From the NCBI GenBank assembly GCA_006218045.1, contig VBWB01000003.1, forward strand, positions 1 through 64,000: a stretch of DNA of 64,000 nt. The letters run 5' to 3'. The notes beneath the pieces were generated by a model. It made no database searches. It had not been told where the DNA came from and was given only the letters and a program-made list of their open reading frames with translations. Below are positions 17,287-26,217 of this stretch, in pieces (within the stretch, counting starts at the first letter, position 1; each line of letters begins with the position of its first letter). The DNA comes from Stygiobacter sp. Lineage in GTDB: Bacteria; Pseudomonadota; Alphaproteobacteria; Rhodospirillales; Magnetospirillaceae. Made by a program: the position numbers and the translations under genes.

Positions 17287-20238
17287 ATGGATTTAACCTT
17301 GCAGGCGGCCCTGTTGGGGGCGGTGATGGGGGCGGCGGTGCTGACCGTGGTCACCCTTTACGGCTGGACCTTGCCCAATGCGCCCAAGGCCTTTGGCTGG
17401 TGGGCCGCAGCCTTTCTCCTGGAAACCCTGTCCCGCGCCGTTTTGATTCCCGGTGAATTGGACATCCGTGCCGATCTGTCCGACGGGTTGCACGCCCTGG
17501 CCGCCGGCCTGTCCCTGTGTGGTGCGGTTTCGCTGGGGGGGCGCCCGGTTACCGGCGGCTTGCTGGCAGGTGGTCTGCACGTGGCCGCAATCTGGATGTT
17601 GCTGGCCTATCTGGGACGCGGCAACGGCCTGCTGCCCGTGGATTTGCCGGTTCTCGGCCTGGGCGGCGGGCCATTATTGCTGGCCGCCTGGCATTTCCGC
17701 TCTTCGCGACTGCGCGGCGGCCATCAGGCCCCCAACACTCTGGCCTCCATCGCCTTCGCCCTGCACGGGCTGGTGCTGTTGGCCTCGCCCGTTCTCAATT
17801 CCGATCATGCCATCGCCGTCTGGGGCTTCTTCGTCGCCCAATTATTGTCGGTGCTGATGGCCCTGGCCCTGCTGCTTGAAGTGCTGATGCGCCAACAGGC
17901 GGTGACGGAAAGCGAAGGCCAGCGCGCCAACCTGCTGCAAAGCCGGCTGGTCGACGCGCTCTCCAGCGTCCAAGACGGTGTCGCCCTGTTCGACCCGCGC
18001 GAACGGCTGGTGACCGCCAACGACCTGTACCGCCAATTCATGGCCCCGGTGGCCGAGACCATCAAGCCCGGGCGCCTGTTTCAGGACATCGTCGACGCCG
18101 AGTTTGAAATGGGGGTGGTGCGGCAGGAATGCGAGGTGGTGCGCTCGGGCAAGCTGGCTGATCACGCGGTACCGGCGGTGCAGGGCTGCGAGGCGGAGCT
18201 TTTCGATGGCCGCTGGGTCGCCATCAACGTCTATCCCACCGCCGATGGCGGCTATCTGCGCATTCTGCGCGACGTCACCGCCCGCCGCCAGGTGACCGCG
18301 TCGTTGCACGACAGCCTGTCGTGGCTGCGGGGTATCATGAACACGGTGGTGGACGGCATCATCACCATCGACGACACCGCCACCATCCTGTCCTTCAACG
18401 CCGCCGCCGAACGCATCTTCGGCTATGGCGTCGACGAAACGGTGGGCCGCAACATCAACATGCTGATGCCCGAGCCCTACCATTCCGAACATGACGATTA
18501 TATGCGCCGTTACGCCGAAACCGGCGAGGCCCGGGTCATCGGCATCGGTCGTCAGGTCAAGGGCAAGCGCAAGGACGGCACGGTGTTTCCGCTGGAACTG
18601 GCGGTAACCCGCATGAATCAGGGCGGTCTGGTCACCTTTATCGGTCTGGTGCGCGACATCACCGACCGCAAGCGGGTGGAAGACGCCCTGGTGGAAAGCG
18701 AGCAGCGTTTCCGCGATCTGGCCGAATCGGCCTCGGACTGGTTCTGGGAGCTGGATGCCGATCTGCGCTTCACCTTCGTTTCCGGTCGGGTGCGGCAGGT
18801 GCTGGGCGTGGGGCCGGGCTATTTCATCGGTCGGCCCTTCAGCGATCTGGCCACATCGTGCGAAGACCCGCGCGACTGGGACGTGCAGCAAAGCCTGATC
18901 CGGGGCCGCCGCCCCTTCCGCGGCTTCATCTTTGTCCACCCCATGCCCAGCGGCGCGGTGAAATTCGTCGAAATGGCCGGTCGCCCGGCCTTCGACGCCG
19001 ACGGCAAGTTCGACGGCTATCGCGGCACCGCCGCCGACATCACGCCGTTGAAGCGGCACGAACAGGAGTTGGCGACGCAATCGGCCATGCGCCAGGCGAT
19101 CATCGACAACATGGGCCAGGGCGTGGTGGTGTTCGATGGCGATGAACGATTGGTGGCGCTCAACAGCCATGCCCGCCAGTTGCTGGACCTGCCGGAAGCC
19201 GAGATCGAAACCGGCACCTCGAACCTGGAAGCCATCCTGCTATATCTGGCGGTACAAGGCGAATTCGGCTATTCCGGCGCCATCATGGTCAAGGTCCAGC
19301 GCCGCTTGGCCCGCCTGCGCCACACCCCGCGCAGGGTGTTCGAGCATGCCCGCCCCAATGGCAGCGTGCTGGAAATCCGCACGACCCCCATGCCCGGCGG
19401 CGGCCTGATCCTGACCTTCACCGACATCACCGACCGCAAGAAGGTGGAAGTCACCTTGCGTGAAGCCCGCGACGCCGCCGAGCGCGGCAATCGGGCCAAG
19501 GCCACCTTCCTGGCCAATATCAGCCACGAATTGCGCACGCCCTTGAACGCCATCATCGGTTTTTCCGAGTTGATGAAGCACGAAATCTTCGGCCCGCTGC
19601 AACCGCCGACCTATCGGTCGTACGTGGACGACGTGCACGAAAGCGGCATGCATCTGCTGGAGCTGATCAACGACATCCTCGACATGTCCAAGGCCGAGGC
19701 CGGCATGACCGATCTGGTGGAAAGCCCGGTAGACGTGGCGGCGATGGTCCGCGCCAGCCTGCGCATGATGGACAAGCGGGCCTCGACCAACGGCATTTCC
19801 CTAAAAGCCGACCTGCCCGACACCCTGCCCTTCCTGCGCGCCGATGAACGGCGCCTCCGCCAGATCCTGCTCAATCTGCTGTCCAACGCCGTCAAGTTCA
19901 CCGACGATGGCGGCGTGGTGCGGGTGACCGCCCAGGTGGATGGCCGCGGCATGGTCATCGAGGTGATCGATACCGGTATCGGCATGAACCCCGAGGACAT
20001 GGACAAGGTGATGGAACCCTTTGTCCAGGCCGATACCAGGCTGTCGCGCAAATACGAGGGCACCGGGCTGGGCCTGCCCCTGACCAAGGCGCTGGTCAAC
20101 GCCCATGGCGGCACCATGGAACTGCACTCGATCCCCGATCACGGCACCACCGTCACCGTTACCTTCCCGCCCGAGCGGGTCATGGACCAAGCCCCCGCCC
20201 TCCACAGCGAGGCCGATGAAAGCTGGCGGCGGGGATGA
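17287..20238 (+). CDS. Multi-PAS membrane sensor kinase with FixL-type heme PAS
   Basis: A 983-residue sensor kinase. The first 200 residues hold about seven hydrophobic helices. Several PAS domains follow, then HisKA with phosphoacceptor H747 (NISHELRTPLN) and an intact ATPase (NLLSNAVKFT, DTGIGM, GTGLGLPL). The second PAS domain resembles FixL: H402 in SEHDDYMRRY fits the heme-ligating histidine, and R422 in GIGRQVKGKRKDG, exactly 20 residues later, fits the oxygen-contacting arginine (H200 and R220 in Bradyrhizobium FixL). Oxygen or NO sensing is therefore inferred. There is no receiver, and no response regulator gene is adjacent. Confidence 0.9.
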   Translation: MDLTLQAALLGAVMGAAVLTVVTLYGWTLPNAPKAFGWWAAAFLLETLSRAVLIPGELDIRADLSDGLHALAAGLSLCGAVSLGGRPVTGGLLAGGLHVAAIWMLLAYLGRGNGLLPVDLPVLGLGGGPLLLAAWHFRSSRLRGGHQAPNTLASIAFALHGLVLLASPVLNSDHAIAVWGFFVAQLLSVLMALALLLEVLMRQQAVTESEGQRANLLQSRLVDALSSVQDGVALFDPRERLVTANDLYRQFMAPVAETIKPGRLFQDIVDAEFEMGVVRQECEVVRSGKLADHAVPAVQGCEAELFDGRWVAINVYPTADGGYLRILRDVTARRQVTASLHDSLSWLRGIMNTVVDGIITIDDTATILSFNAAAERIFGYGVDETVGRNINMLMPEPYHSEHDDYMRRYAETGEARVIGIGRQVKGKRKDGTVFPLELAVTRMNQGGLVTFIGLVRDITDRKRVEDALVESEQRFRDLAESASDWFWELDADLRFTFVSGRVRQVLGVGPGYFIGRPFSDLATSCEDPRDWDVQQSLIRGRRPFRGFIFVHPMPSGAVKFVEMAGRPAFDADGKFDGYRGTAADITPLKRHEQELATQSAMRQAIIDNMGQGVVVFDGDERLVALNSHARQLLDLPEAEIETGTSNLEAILLYLAVQGEFGYSGAIMVKVQRRLARLRHTPRRVFEHARPNGSVLEIRTTPMPGGGLILTFTDITDRKKVEVTLREARDAAERGNRAKATFLANISHELRTPLNAIIGFSELMKHEIFGPLQPPTYRSYVDDVHESGMHLLELINDILDMSKAEAGMTDLVESPVDVAAMVRASLRMMDKRASTNGISLKADLPDTLPFLRADERRLRQILLNLLSNAVKFTDDGGVVRVTAQVDGRGMVIEVIDTGIGMNPEDMDKVMEPFVQADTRLSRKYEGTGLGLPLTKALVNAHGGTMELHSIPDHGTTVTVTFPPERVMDQAPALHSEADESWRRG

Positions 20239-20354
20239 CAGCGGTCGGCGCTTGAGCCGTACCGTCTCGGCACGATTGTGACCTTGCCGCTATTCCGCCG
20301 CCCCATCGGTTCGGGTATGGTCGCCACCAGCCCCCCTGCTTGCGGAAGACTCCC

Positions 20355-21140
20355 ATGCCGTCCTTGCGTTTACTTCCCCTGGCTTTTCTGCTGATCGCCG
20401 TCCCGGCCCTGGCCCAAGCGCCCGCGCCGGTGGAAACCCCGCCCCAGGACAAGCCGGCGGTCGAAGAGGAACGACCGGATTTCCAGCCGCTGCGCCCGGC
20501 GGAACCGGACGAGCCGGCGGCCCCCATCACCAACGCCCCCCAGCCTGCGACCGTCCCGGCGGTGGCACCACCGGCACCGGTGATGGTCCAGGTTCCGGTT
20601 GCCGAGGCCCCCCCACCCGCCACGCCGCTGCCGGCCTGGGCCATGGCCGTGCTGCTGGTGGCTGGGGCCATGCTGGCCGGGCTGCTCGGCCTCACCGCCG
20701 CCCGCTCCCTGCGCCGGACCGAATTGACCGAGCGCCGCCGCGCCACCGCCGCCTGTCTGGCGGCCGAGTTGGAAACCCGCCGCCTCGCCTTCGACGCCGT
20801 GCCCTTGCCGCCCAATGTCGATGCCGGCGTGTCGTTCGTGTCGGCGGTGATCTCCATGGCCGGCATCGATTGCGCCTTCCGCACCGCCCAGGGCAGCCTG
20901 TTCCTGCTGTCGCCGCAACTGGCCGCCCATATCTCGGTGCATTACGCCGCCGTGCAGCGGGTGGCCGATTTCGTCAAGGGCCAAAGCCTGGCGGCGGCGG
21001 TGCGCATGCTGCAAGCCAACCGCCTGGGCGGCCACCCCTGCCCCGATGCCGGGGCCATGCGCGAAGCCCATGTGGAACTGGCCGCCGCCTTCCGCGGCCT
21101 GGACAAGGTGATCTTGTCGCTCAACGCCTTGCAGCGTTGA
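20355..21140 (+). CDS. Secreted/membrane hypothetical protein with Pro-rich stalk
   Basis: A 261-residue protein I do not recognise. A signal peptide (LLPLAFLLIAVPALAQA) is followed by about 70 residues rich in Pro, Ala, Glu and Val. Then comes one transmembrane helix near 94-113 (WAMAVLLVAGAMLAGLLGL) and a cytoplasmic Ala/Arg-rich helical region with a Cys-containing centre (AGIDCAF). The ATG at 20355 has GGAAG six bases upstream. A TTG start at 20340 is less likely. It follows the heme-PAS kinase by 116 bases and could share its transcript. Confidence 0.6.
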   Translation: MPSLRLLPLAFLLIAVPALAQAPAPVETPPQDKPAVEEERPDFQPLRPAEPDEPAAPITNAPQPATVPAVAPPAPVMVQVPVAEAPPPATPLPAWAMAVLLVAGAMLAGLLGLTAARSLRRTELTERRRATAACLAAELETRRLAFDAVPLPPNVDAGVSFVSAVISMAGIDCAFRTAQGSLFLLSPQLAAHISVHYAAVQRVADFVKGQSLAAAVRMLQANRLGGHPCPDAGAMREAHVELAAAFRGLDKVILSLNALQR

Positions 21141-21164
21141 CGGCTTTTCCTTCGGGCGTAGACT
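21137..21164 (+). promoter_or_regulatory. Predicted sigma-70 type promoter for the beta-glucosidase
   Basis: TTGACG (21137-21142), a 16-base spacer and TAGACT (21159-21164), about 30 bases before the bglB start. The same TAGACT element, with a 17-base spacer from GGGACA, precedes the HAD gene at 28053. Confidence 0.5.
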
Positions 21165-21195
21165 GGGGAAAACAGAACGGACGTCCGGGGGAAGC

Positions 21196-22548
21196 ATGAC
21201 CACGACGAAGACATTGCCGCTCAAGGTTGGCCCGGATTTCGTCTGGGGCGGGTCGACCTCGGCCTATCAGATCGAAGGAGCGGCGGCGGAAGAGGGTCGC
21301 GGCCCCAGCATCTGGGACATCCATTCGCGCACCAAGGGCCGTACCGCCAACGGCGATACCGGCGACGTCGCCTGCGACCATTATCACCGCTACCCCGAAG
21401 ACGTGGCGCTGATGAAACGCTTGGGCATCGACGCCTATCGCTTTTCCGTGTCGTGGCCCCGCGTGCTGCCGCGCGGACGCGGCGCCGTCAACGACAAGGG
21501 CCTGGATTTCTATGACCGCCTGATCGACACGGTGCTGGAGGCCGACATCACCCCGTGGCTGTGCCTGTATCACTGGGATCTGCCGCAGCGCCTGCACGAG
21601 TTGGGCGGCTGGACCAATCGCGACGTGGCCGGCTGGTTCGCCGATTACACCACCTTGGTGGTGCGGCGCTTCGGCGACCGGGTCAAGCATTTCGCCACCT
21701 TCAACGAACCCAATGTCAGCACCTTGTTCGGCTATGCCATGACCTGGTGCGCCCCGGCGGCCGAGGACCGCGCCGCTTATTTCCCCGCCTGCCATCACGT
21801 CAATCTGGCCCATGGGGCGGCGGTGGACGTCATCCGCCATTGGGTGCCCGATGCTTCCGTCGGCTGCGTCTATAATCTGCAACCCATCCACCCGGCGGAT
21901 GAAAACTCCGCCGCCGATCGCCGCGCCGCCGACATCCTGGACGCCCACTGGAACCGGGTCTATGCCGACCCGCATATCCTGGGCCATTACCCGGCCGGCG
22001 TCGCCGCCGATTACGAACCTTATGTCCAGGCCGGCGACATGGCCCGCATCTGCCGTCGCCTGGATTGGGTGGGCATGAACCATTACGGCCCCATCTGGGC
22101 CAAGGACGATCCGAATTCCCAGCTCGGTTTCGCCTGGGCCGACGTCAAGGTGGCCGAGGCCCACCCGGAAATCGGCTGGGAAATCTTCCCCCAGGCCTTC
22201 ACCGACCAGTTGCTGGAGACCCACCAGCGCTATGGCCTGCCCATCTACATCACCGAAAACGGCTGCGGTCGCGACGACGACAAGGAATTCGCCGATGCTG
22301 CGGGCCGGGTCGATGATTTCTATCGCATCTCGTATCTGAAGCTGTACACGGCGGCCATGACCACCGCCATCGAACAAGGCGCCGATATTCGCGGCTACTT
22401 CATCTGGTCGCTGTTGGATAATTTCGAGTGGGGATCGGGCTACGGCAACCGCTTCGGTATCATCCGCGTCGACTTCCCCACCGGCCGGCGCATCCCCAAG
22501 GCGTCGTTCGACTGGTACGCCGAGACCATCCGGCAAAACCGGGGGTGA
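21196..22548 (+). CDS. bglB: Family 1 glycoside hydrolase (beta-glucosidase)
   Basis: A 450-residue cytoplasmic (alpha/beta)8-barrel enzyme that hydrolyses beta-linked glucosides such as cellobiose by retention. The acid/base residue is E171 in TFNEPNV and the nucleophile E354 in ITENGCG. The substrate-binding DNFEWGSGYGNRFG stretch near the C terminus and the N-terminal FVWGGSTSAYQIEG are typical. GGGGGAAG lies upstream of the ATG. No sugar transporter or regulator is next to it, so its substrate in this organism is unclear. Confidence 0.96.
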   Translation: MTTTKTLPLKVGPDFVWGGSTSAYQIEGAAAEEGRGPSIWDIHSRTKGRTANGDTGDVACDHYHRYPEDVALMKRLGIDAYRFSVSWPRVLPRGRGAVNDKGLDFYDRLIDTVLEADITPWLCLYHWDLPQRLHELGGWTNRDVAGWFADYTTLVVRRFGDRVKHFATFNEPNVSTLFGYAMTWCAPAAEDRAAYFPACHHVNLAHGAAVDVIRHWVPDASVGCVYNLQPIHPADENSAADRRAADILDAHWNRVYADPHILGHYPAGVAADYEPYVQAGDMARICRRLDWVGMNHYGPIWAKDDPNSQLGFAWADVKVAEAHPEIGWEIFPQAFTDQLLETHQRYGLPIYITENGCGRDDDKEFADAAGRVDDFYRISYLKLYTAAMTTAIEQGADIRGYFIWSLLDNFEWGSGYGNRFGIIRVDFPTGRRIPKASFDWYAETIRQNRG

Positions 22549-22553
22549 TTGCC

Positions 22554-22589
22554 GTTTCGCCACTCCCGCGCAAACCGGAGTGGCGAAAC
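22554..22589 (+). terminator. Hairpin after the beta-glucosidase gene
   Basis: GTTTCGCCACTCC pairs perfectly with GGAGTGGCGAAAC (13 bp, 10-base loop) just after the bglB stop. It lacks a T run. Confidence 0.6.
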
Positions 22590-22658
22590 CCTAGTGGTCC
22601 GACCCAGACGCTTGGTTCCCAAGCGGCTGGATAAGTCGGCCCACCAACCTATTGAATT

Positions 22659-22710
22659 GTGGTGAAAATCTGACGAATGGCGGGGGCGCCATCCGTCAGA
22701 TTTTCACCAC
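22659..22710. terminator. Long inverted repeat between convergent genes
   Basis: Two 24-base arms (22659-22682 and 22687-22710) match with a single mismatch around a GGGG loop. The right arm reaches the last bases of the MotB-like gene. It probably acts as a stem-loop terminator for both convergent units. The exceptional stem length and lack of a T run are unusual. Confidence 0.55.
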
Positions 22711-23669
22711 TAGCGCTGATCGAAGCGGATTTCGATACGGCGGTTCTTCGCCAGGGCCGCTTCGGTGTCGGCATTGTCCAGCGGCAGGAACTCGCCGAAG
22801 CCGGCGGCGGCCAGACGGTCGGCGGGGACGCCGGCATCGATCAGGGTACGAATGACCGAAATGGCCCGCGCCGTCGACAATTCCCAATTGGAGGGGAAGC
22901 GACCGGATTTGATCGGGCGTTTGTCGGTATGGCCGTCGACGCGCAACACCCAATTGACCTCTTTCGGGATCTGTTTGGCCAACTCGATCAAAGTCTTGGC
23001 CAATTGCCGCACCTGCTGCTCGCCGCTGACCCCCAGATCGGCGGAAGCCGAATCGAACAGCAATTCCGACTGGAAGACGAAACGGTCCCCCTCGATGCGA
23101 ATGCCCTGGCGCTCGCCCAGCACCTTGCGCAGCTTGCCGAAAAACTCCGAGCGATAGCGCTGCAATTCCTCGACCTTGCCGGCCAAGGCCACGTTCAGGC
23201 GCTTGCCCAGATCGGCGATCTGGGCCTTTTGCTCGACCGACAGCTTTTCCGTGGCATCCAGGGCCGCGGCCAAGCGCTCCAACTGCTCGCGCATGGCGGT
23301 CATCTGCTGGTTGAGCAGATCGGCCTGACTGCGTGCGGTTTCCGACAGCTGGCGCTCTTCGTCCAGACTGGACAACAGATTGTCGCGTTCGGCCAGGGAG
23401 GCTTGCAACTTTTCCTGCAAGCGGGTCAGATCGGCCTTCACATCCGCCGACTTGGCCCGTTCCAGCGACAATTGCTCGACCATGCTGGCCATTTCCGCCT
23501 GCAACCGCGACAAGGCTTGGTCGCGCCCGGTCAAGGCGTTGCCCATGAAGAATTGGGCCAGGACAAAAACCAGCAGGACAAAGATCAATACCATCAGCAA
23601 CGTCGCCATGGCATCGACGAAGCCGGGCCAAATGTCGACGTTCTGACGCAGACGGCGACCGCGCGGCAT
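22710..23669 (-). CDS. MotB/OmpA-like peptidoglycan-binding membrane protein
   Basis: A 319-residue protein built like MotB. It has a short basic N terminus, one transmembrane helix with an aspartate near its start (WPGFVDAMATLL, D19, the place of the proton-binding Asp of MotB), a long heptad-rich coiled coil (about 50-170) and a C-terminal OmpA domain (LRVDGHTDKRPIKSGRFPSNWELSTARA) that binds peptidoglycan. It starts two bases after the MotA/TolQ-like gene, so the two are clearly co-translated and likely form one ion-driven channel. No flagellar genes are close, and the long coiled coil differs from flagellar MotB. Confidence 0.83.
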   Translation of the reverse strand: MPRGRRLRQNVDIWPGFVDAMATLLMVLIFVLLVFVLAQFFMGNALTGRDQALSRLQAEMASMVEQLSLERAKSADVKADLTRLQEKLQASLAERDNLLSSLDEERQLSETARSQADLLNQQMTAMREQLERLAAALDATEKLSVEQKAQIADLGKRLNVALAGKVEELQRYRSEFFGKLRKVLGERQGIRIEGDRFVFQSELLFDSASADLGVSGEQQVRQLAKTLIELAKQIPKEVNWVLRVDGHTDKRPIKSGRFPSNWELSTARAISVIRTLIDAGVPADRLAAAGFGEFLPLDNADTEAALAKNRRIEIRFDQR

Positions 23670-23671
23670 AT

Positions 23672-24826
23672 CTATTTCTCCGTTTGATCCTCGGCCAGGG
23701 CGGCAATGGTGCGGGCCAGCAGCTTGAACTGCGCCCGCAATTCGCCGACCAGTTCGTCATGGCTGCGGCTGCTGATTTCCAGCAACCGGTTCATGGCCAA
23801 ATCCATGTTGCGCAGATGCGCCCGGCTGACATCGTCCATGCCGCTTCCGGCGTTGACGCTGCCGACACCGCTTTGTTCGGCGATGCGGGCCAAAAGCGGG
23901 CGCATCTCCAACTGCGACTCGCCCAGCTTCAGCATCAACGACTGCTCCACCTTCATCTGGTCGGCCAGGGTGGACAGACGATCATTGAGCGACTGAATGT
24001 TGGAATTGGCGGAAATGCGGCTTTCCTCGCCGCGTGCGATGGTGCGTTGCAGGCCGTCGAGCGAATCGGCGGTCTGTTCCAACAGCGCGCGGATATAGGC
24101 GGGCACCGATTGGTCACCATCGGCGATGGCGCTGGAACTGCCCAGGCGGGTTTGCCCGGCCAGCCATTCCTCCAACTCGTTGTAGAAGGCGTTCTGCGCC
24201 TGCCCGGCCTGGAGATCGAGGAAGCCCAGCACCAGCGACCCGGCCAGACCGAACAGCGAGGTGGAAAAGGCGGTGCCCATGCCGGCCAGGGGCGCCTCCA
24301 ACCCGGCCTTCATGCGGTCGAAGGCGGCGCCGGCGGCATCGGAGCCCACCGACAGGCTGGCGATCACCTCGCCCACCGAGCCCACCGTGTGCGACAACCC
24401 CCAAAAGGTGCCTAAGAGCCCCAGGAAAATCAGCAGACCGACGAAATAGCGGGCCAGTTCACGGCTTTCATCCAGGCGTGAACCGATGGAATCCAGCACC
24501 GAGCGCAGGCCCATGGCCGACAGCGACATGCGGCCCTGACGCTCCCCCAGCATGCCGGCCATGGGGCCCAGCAGGCGCAGGCGACCGCCCGACGGCGCCG
24601 GCTGGCCACGCATCCAGCTTTCCAGCCAGTCCACTTCCGGCTTCAACAGCAGAACCTGACGGAAATTAAGGCCGATGCCCAGCAGGAAGACGCCCAGGAT
24701 CAATCCGTTCAAGGCCGGATTGGCCAAAAAGGCCGATTGCAGCCCGGGAGCCAGCACCGCACCGACGGCGGCCACCGCCGTCAGGAACAAAATCATGCGG
24801 AACAGATAACGGCTGGGTCGGGTCAT
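23672..24826 (-). CDS. MotA/TolQ/ExbB-like membrane channel protein
   Basis: A 384-residue membrane protein. It has two hydrophobic helices near the N terminus, a cytoplasmic stretch, then two helices (YFVGLLIFLGLLGTFWGLS and the later GMGTAFSTSLFGLAGSLVLG) matching the conserved core of MotA/TolQ proton channels, and a C-terminal coiled-coil region. It pairs with the MotB-like gene downstream (2-base spacing). ATG 24826 has AAGGTG just upstream; an in-frame ATG at 24853 is possible. The pair probably uses proton flow to do work on the cell wall or on an envelope protein. The target is unknown. Confidence 0.8.
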   Translation of the reverse strand: MTRPSRYLFRMILFLTAVAAVGAVLAPGLQSAFLANPALNGLILGVFLLGIGLNFRQVLLLKPEVDWLESWMRGQPAPSGGRLRLLGPMAGMLGERQGRMSLSAMGLRSVLDSIGSRLDESRELARYFVGLLIFLGLLGTFWGLSHTVGSVGEVIASLSVGSDAAGAAFDRMKAGLEAPLAGMGTAFSTSLFGLAGSLVLGFLDLQAGQAQNAFYNELEEWLAGQTRLGSSSAIADGDQSVPAYIRALLEQTADSLDGLQRTIARGEESRISANSNIQSLNDRLSTLADQMKVEQSLMLKLGESQLEMRPLLARIAEQSGVGSVNAGSGMDDVSRAHLRNMDLAMNRLLEISSRSHDELVGELRAQFKLLARTIAALAEDQTEK

Positions 24827-24917
24827 GCGCGCACCTTGAGCCTGGGAAACCATGGGGCCGATCCAACATCGACGTCAAACATGGCGGTTTCGCGGCGCGC
24901 CCCCCCGAACCACGCGA

Positions 24918-26066
24918 TCAACGACCGACCAGGACGGCGTCGACACGATCCGGGGACCCCCGGCCATCCAGCTTGTTGCCCAGAGCGCGGACCTCGATGC
25001 GGGTGGAGCGGATACCCTTGTCCATCAGGTATTTGCGTACTTCCAGGGCACGCGACAACGACAGACGGCGCGCCTTCGAGGCCGACGCCTCGTCACCCGA
25101 GGCATAGGCGAGCAATTGCAGGTTAAGGTCTTCGTCCTTCTGCATGCGCTTGACCAGGGTGGTCAGATCATTGCGGGCGCGGTCGCTGACCTTGGCGTCT
25201 TCGGCATCGAAGACCAGGGAAATGGTGTCGCTGCCCCCGGTCATGGCCGGCGGCTCCGATGACGGCAACGCCGCCACCTGCGGCGGCACCACCGGCTGGG
25301 CCGGCACCGACAGCGCCGGCGGCACCGGAGACAACAACGGTTGCGGGGCGGTGGCCGCCACCGGCGCGGGCTTGGCCGGCTCGACCGGCTTGGCGATCTC
25401 CACCGGCTTGGGCGGCTCGGCCTTCACCTCGGGCGGGGAAATCTGCGGCGCCTTGACCGGAGCGGGGGCTGGGACCGAAGCGGGAGCTGGGACCGGAGCG
25501 GGGGCGGCGACCGGAGCGGGAGTTGGGACCGGAGCGGGAGTTGGGACCGGAGCGACTTCGGCGATCTGCGGCTTGGGCGGCACCGATGGCTTGCTGGTCG
25601 CGGCGGGCGGCTTGGCGGCAGGCTTGGGCGCCTCGACGATGGGGACCGCGCGGCGGTCACCCTCGGCGACCACCACCGGAGCCGGTCCAGGGGCGTCGGT
25701 GGTGACGGCGGGCGCGGCGGCGGCCTGGACGGGCCTGAGTACCGGCTTGGCGGTATCGGCAACCCTGGCCGGCGCCGATGCATTGGGCGCGAAGGGCTTG
25801 TAAACCGCACCCTGGGGCGGTCCGGCCCGACGCGACGCGCCGGGGGCCATGGCCTGGGGCCGGCGGCCGGGCAACTCGTCCTTGATCATGTCGGCCAAGC
25901 TGGGCTGCTGGCCCAAACCATCCAGCACCGACCAGTTGACCACCACCTCGGCCTCACTTGCGCCGCCGATGATCACCTGAGCCGAGGCCGCCGGGATCAG
26001 CGCCACGGGGGCCACGGCACCCAACAGCGCGCCAAGCGCCAGAACCCGCCAAGTCGCCTTTGCCAT
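24918..26066 (-). CDS. OmpA-domain periplasmic protein with long Pro/Ala repeat linker
   Basis: A 382-residue exported protein: a signal peptide (LGALLGAVAPVALIPAASAQ), a short N-terminal domain, a long Pro/Ala/Lys linker with tandem PAPVPA/T-type repeats, and a C-terminal OmpA-like domain (ISLVFDAEDAKVSDRARNDL, LLAYASGDEASASKARRLSL) that should bind peptidoglycan. The linker DNA around 25456-25554 holds near-identical 18-base repeats, so its length may vary between strains. It lies 91 bases upstream of the MotA/MotB-like pair in the same direction and is a candidate partner for it. Confidence 0.8.
   Translation of the reverse strand: MAKATWRVLALGALLGAVAPVALIPAASAQVIIGGASEAEVVVNWSVLDGLGQQPSLADMIKDELPGRRPQAMAPGASRRAGPPQGAVYKPFAPNASAPARVADTAKPVLRPVQAAAAPAVTTDAPGPAPVVVAEGDRRAVPIVEAPKPAAKPPAATSKPSVPPKPQIAEVAPVPTPAPVPTPAPVAAPAPVPAPASVPAPAPVKAPQISPPEVKAEPPKPVEIAKPVEPAKPAPVAATAPQPLLSPVPPALSVPAQPVVPPQVAALPSSEPPAMTGGSDTISLVFDAEDAKVSDRARNDLTTLVKRMQKDEDLNLQLLAYASGDEASASKARRLSLSRALEVRKYLMDKGIRSTRIEVRALGNKLDGRGSPDRVDAVLVGR
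25456..25554. repeat. 18-bp tandem repeats within the OmpA-domain gene
   Basis: Imperfect copies of GGGACCGGAGCGGGAGTT encode the PAPVPT-type linker. They are in frame, so copy-number change would alter only linker length. Confidence 0.75.
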
Positions 26067-26217
26067 GAAATCCAAACCCCTGCCTGTGCCCACAATAGAT
26101 GCGGCACAGACTAACCCATGCGGAGTCGCGGTACAATACCATGTTGCCGTATGGGCAACACGGGCCATCCTGGGGCTGGCTTAAGAATTATTTGAGTAAT
26201 CGGTTAACTTCCAAGTA

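Noticed and set aside
25456-25554. CRISPR-like array
   Set aside because: The repeats are contiguous, in frame and encode a Pro/Ala linker; there are no spacers.
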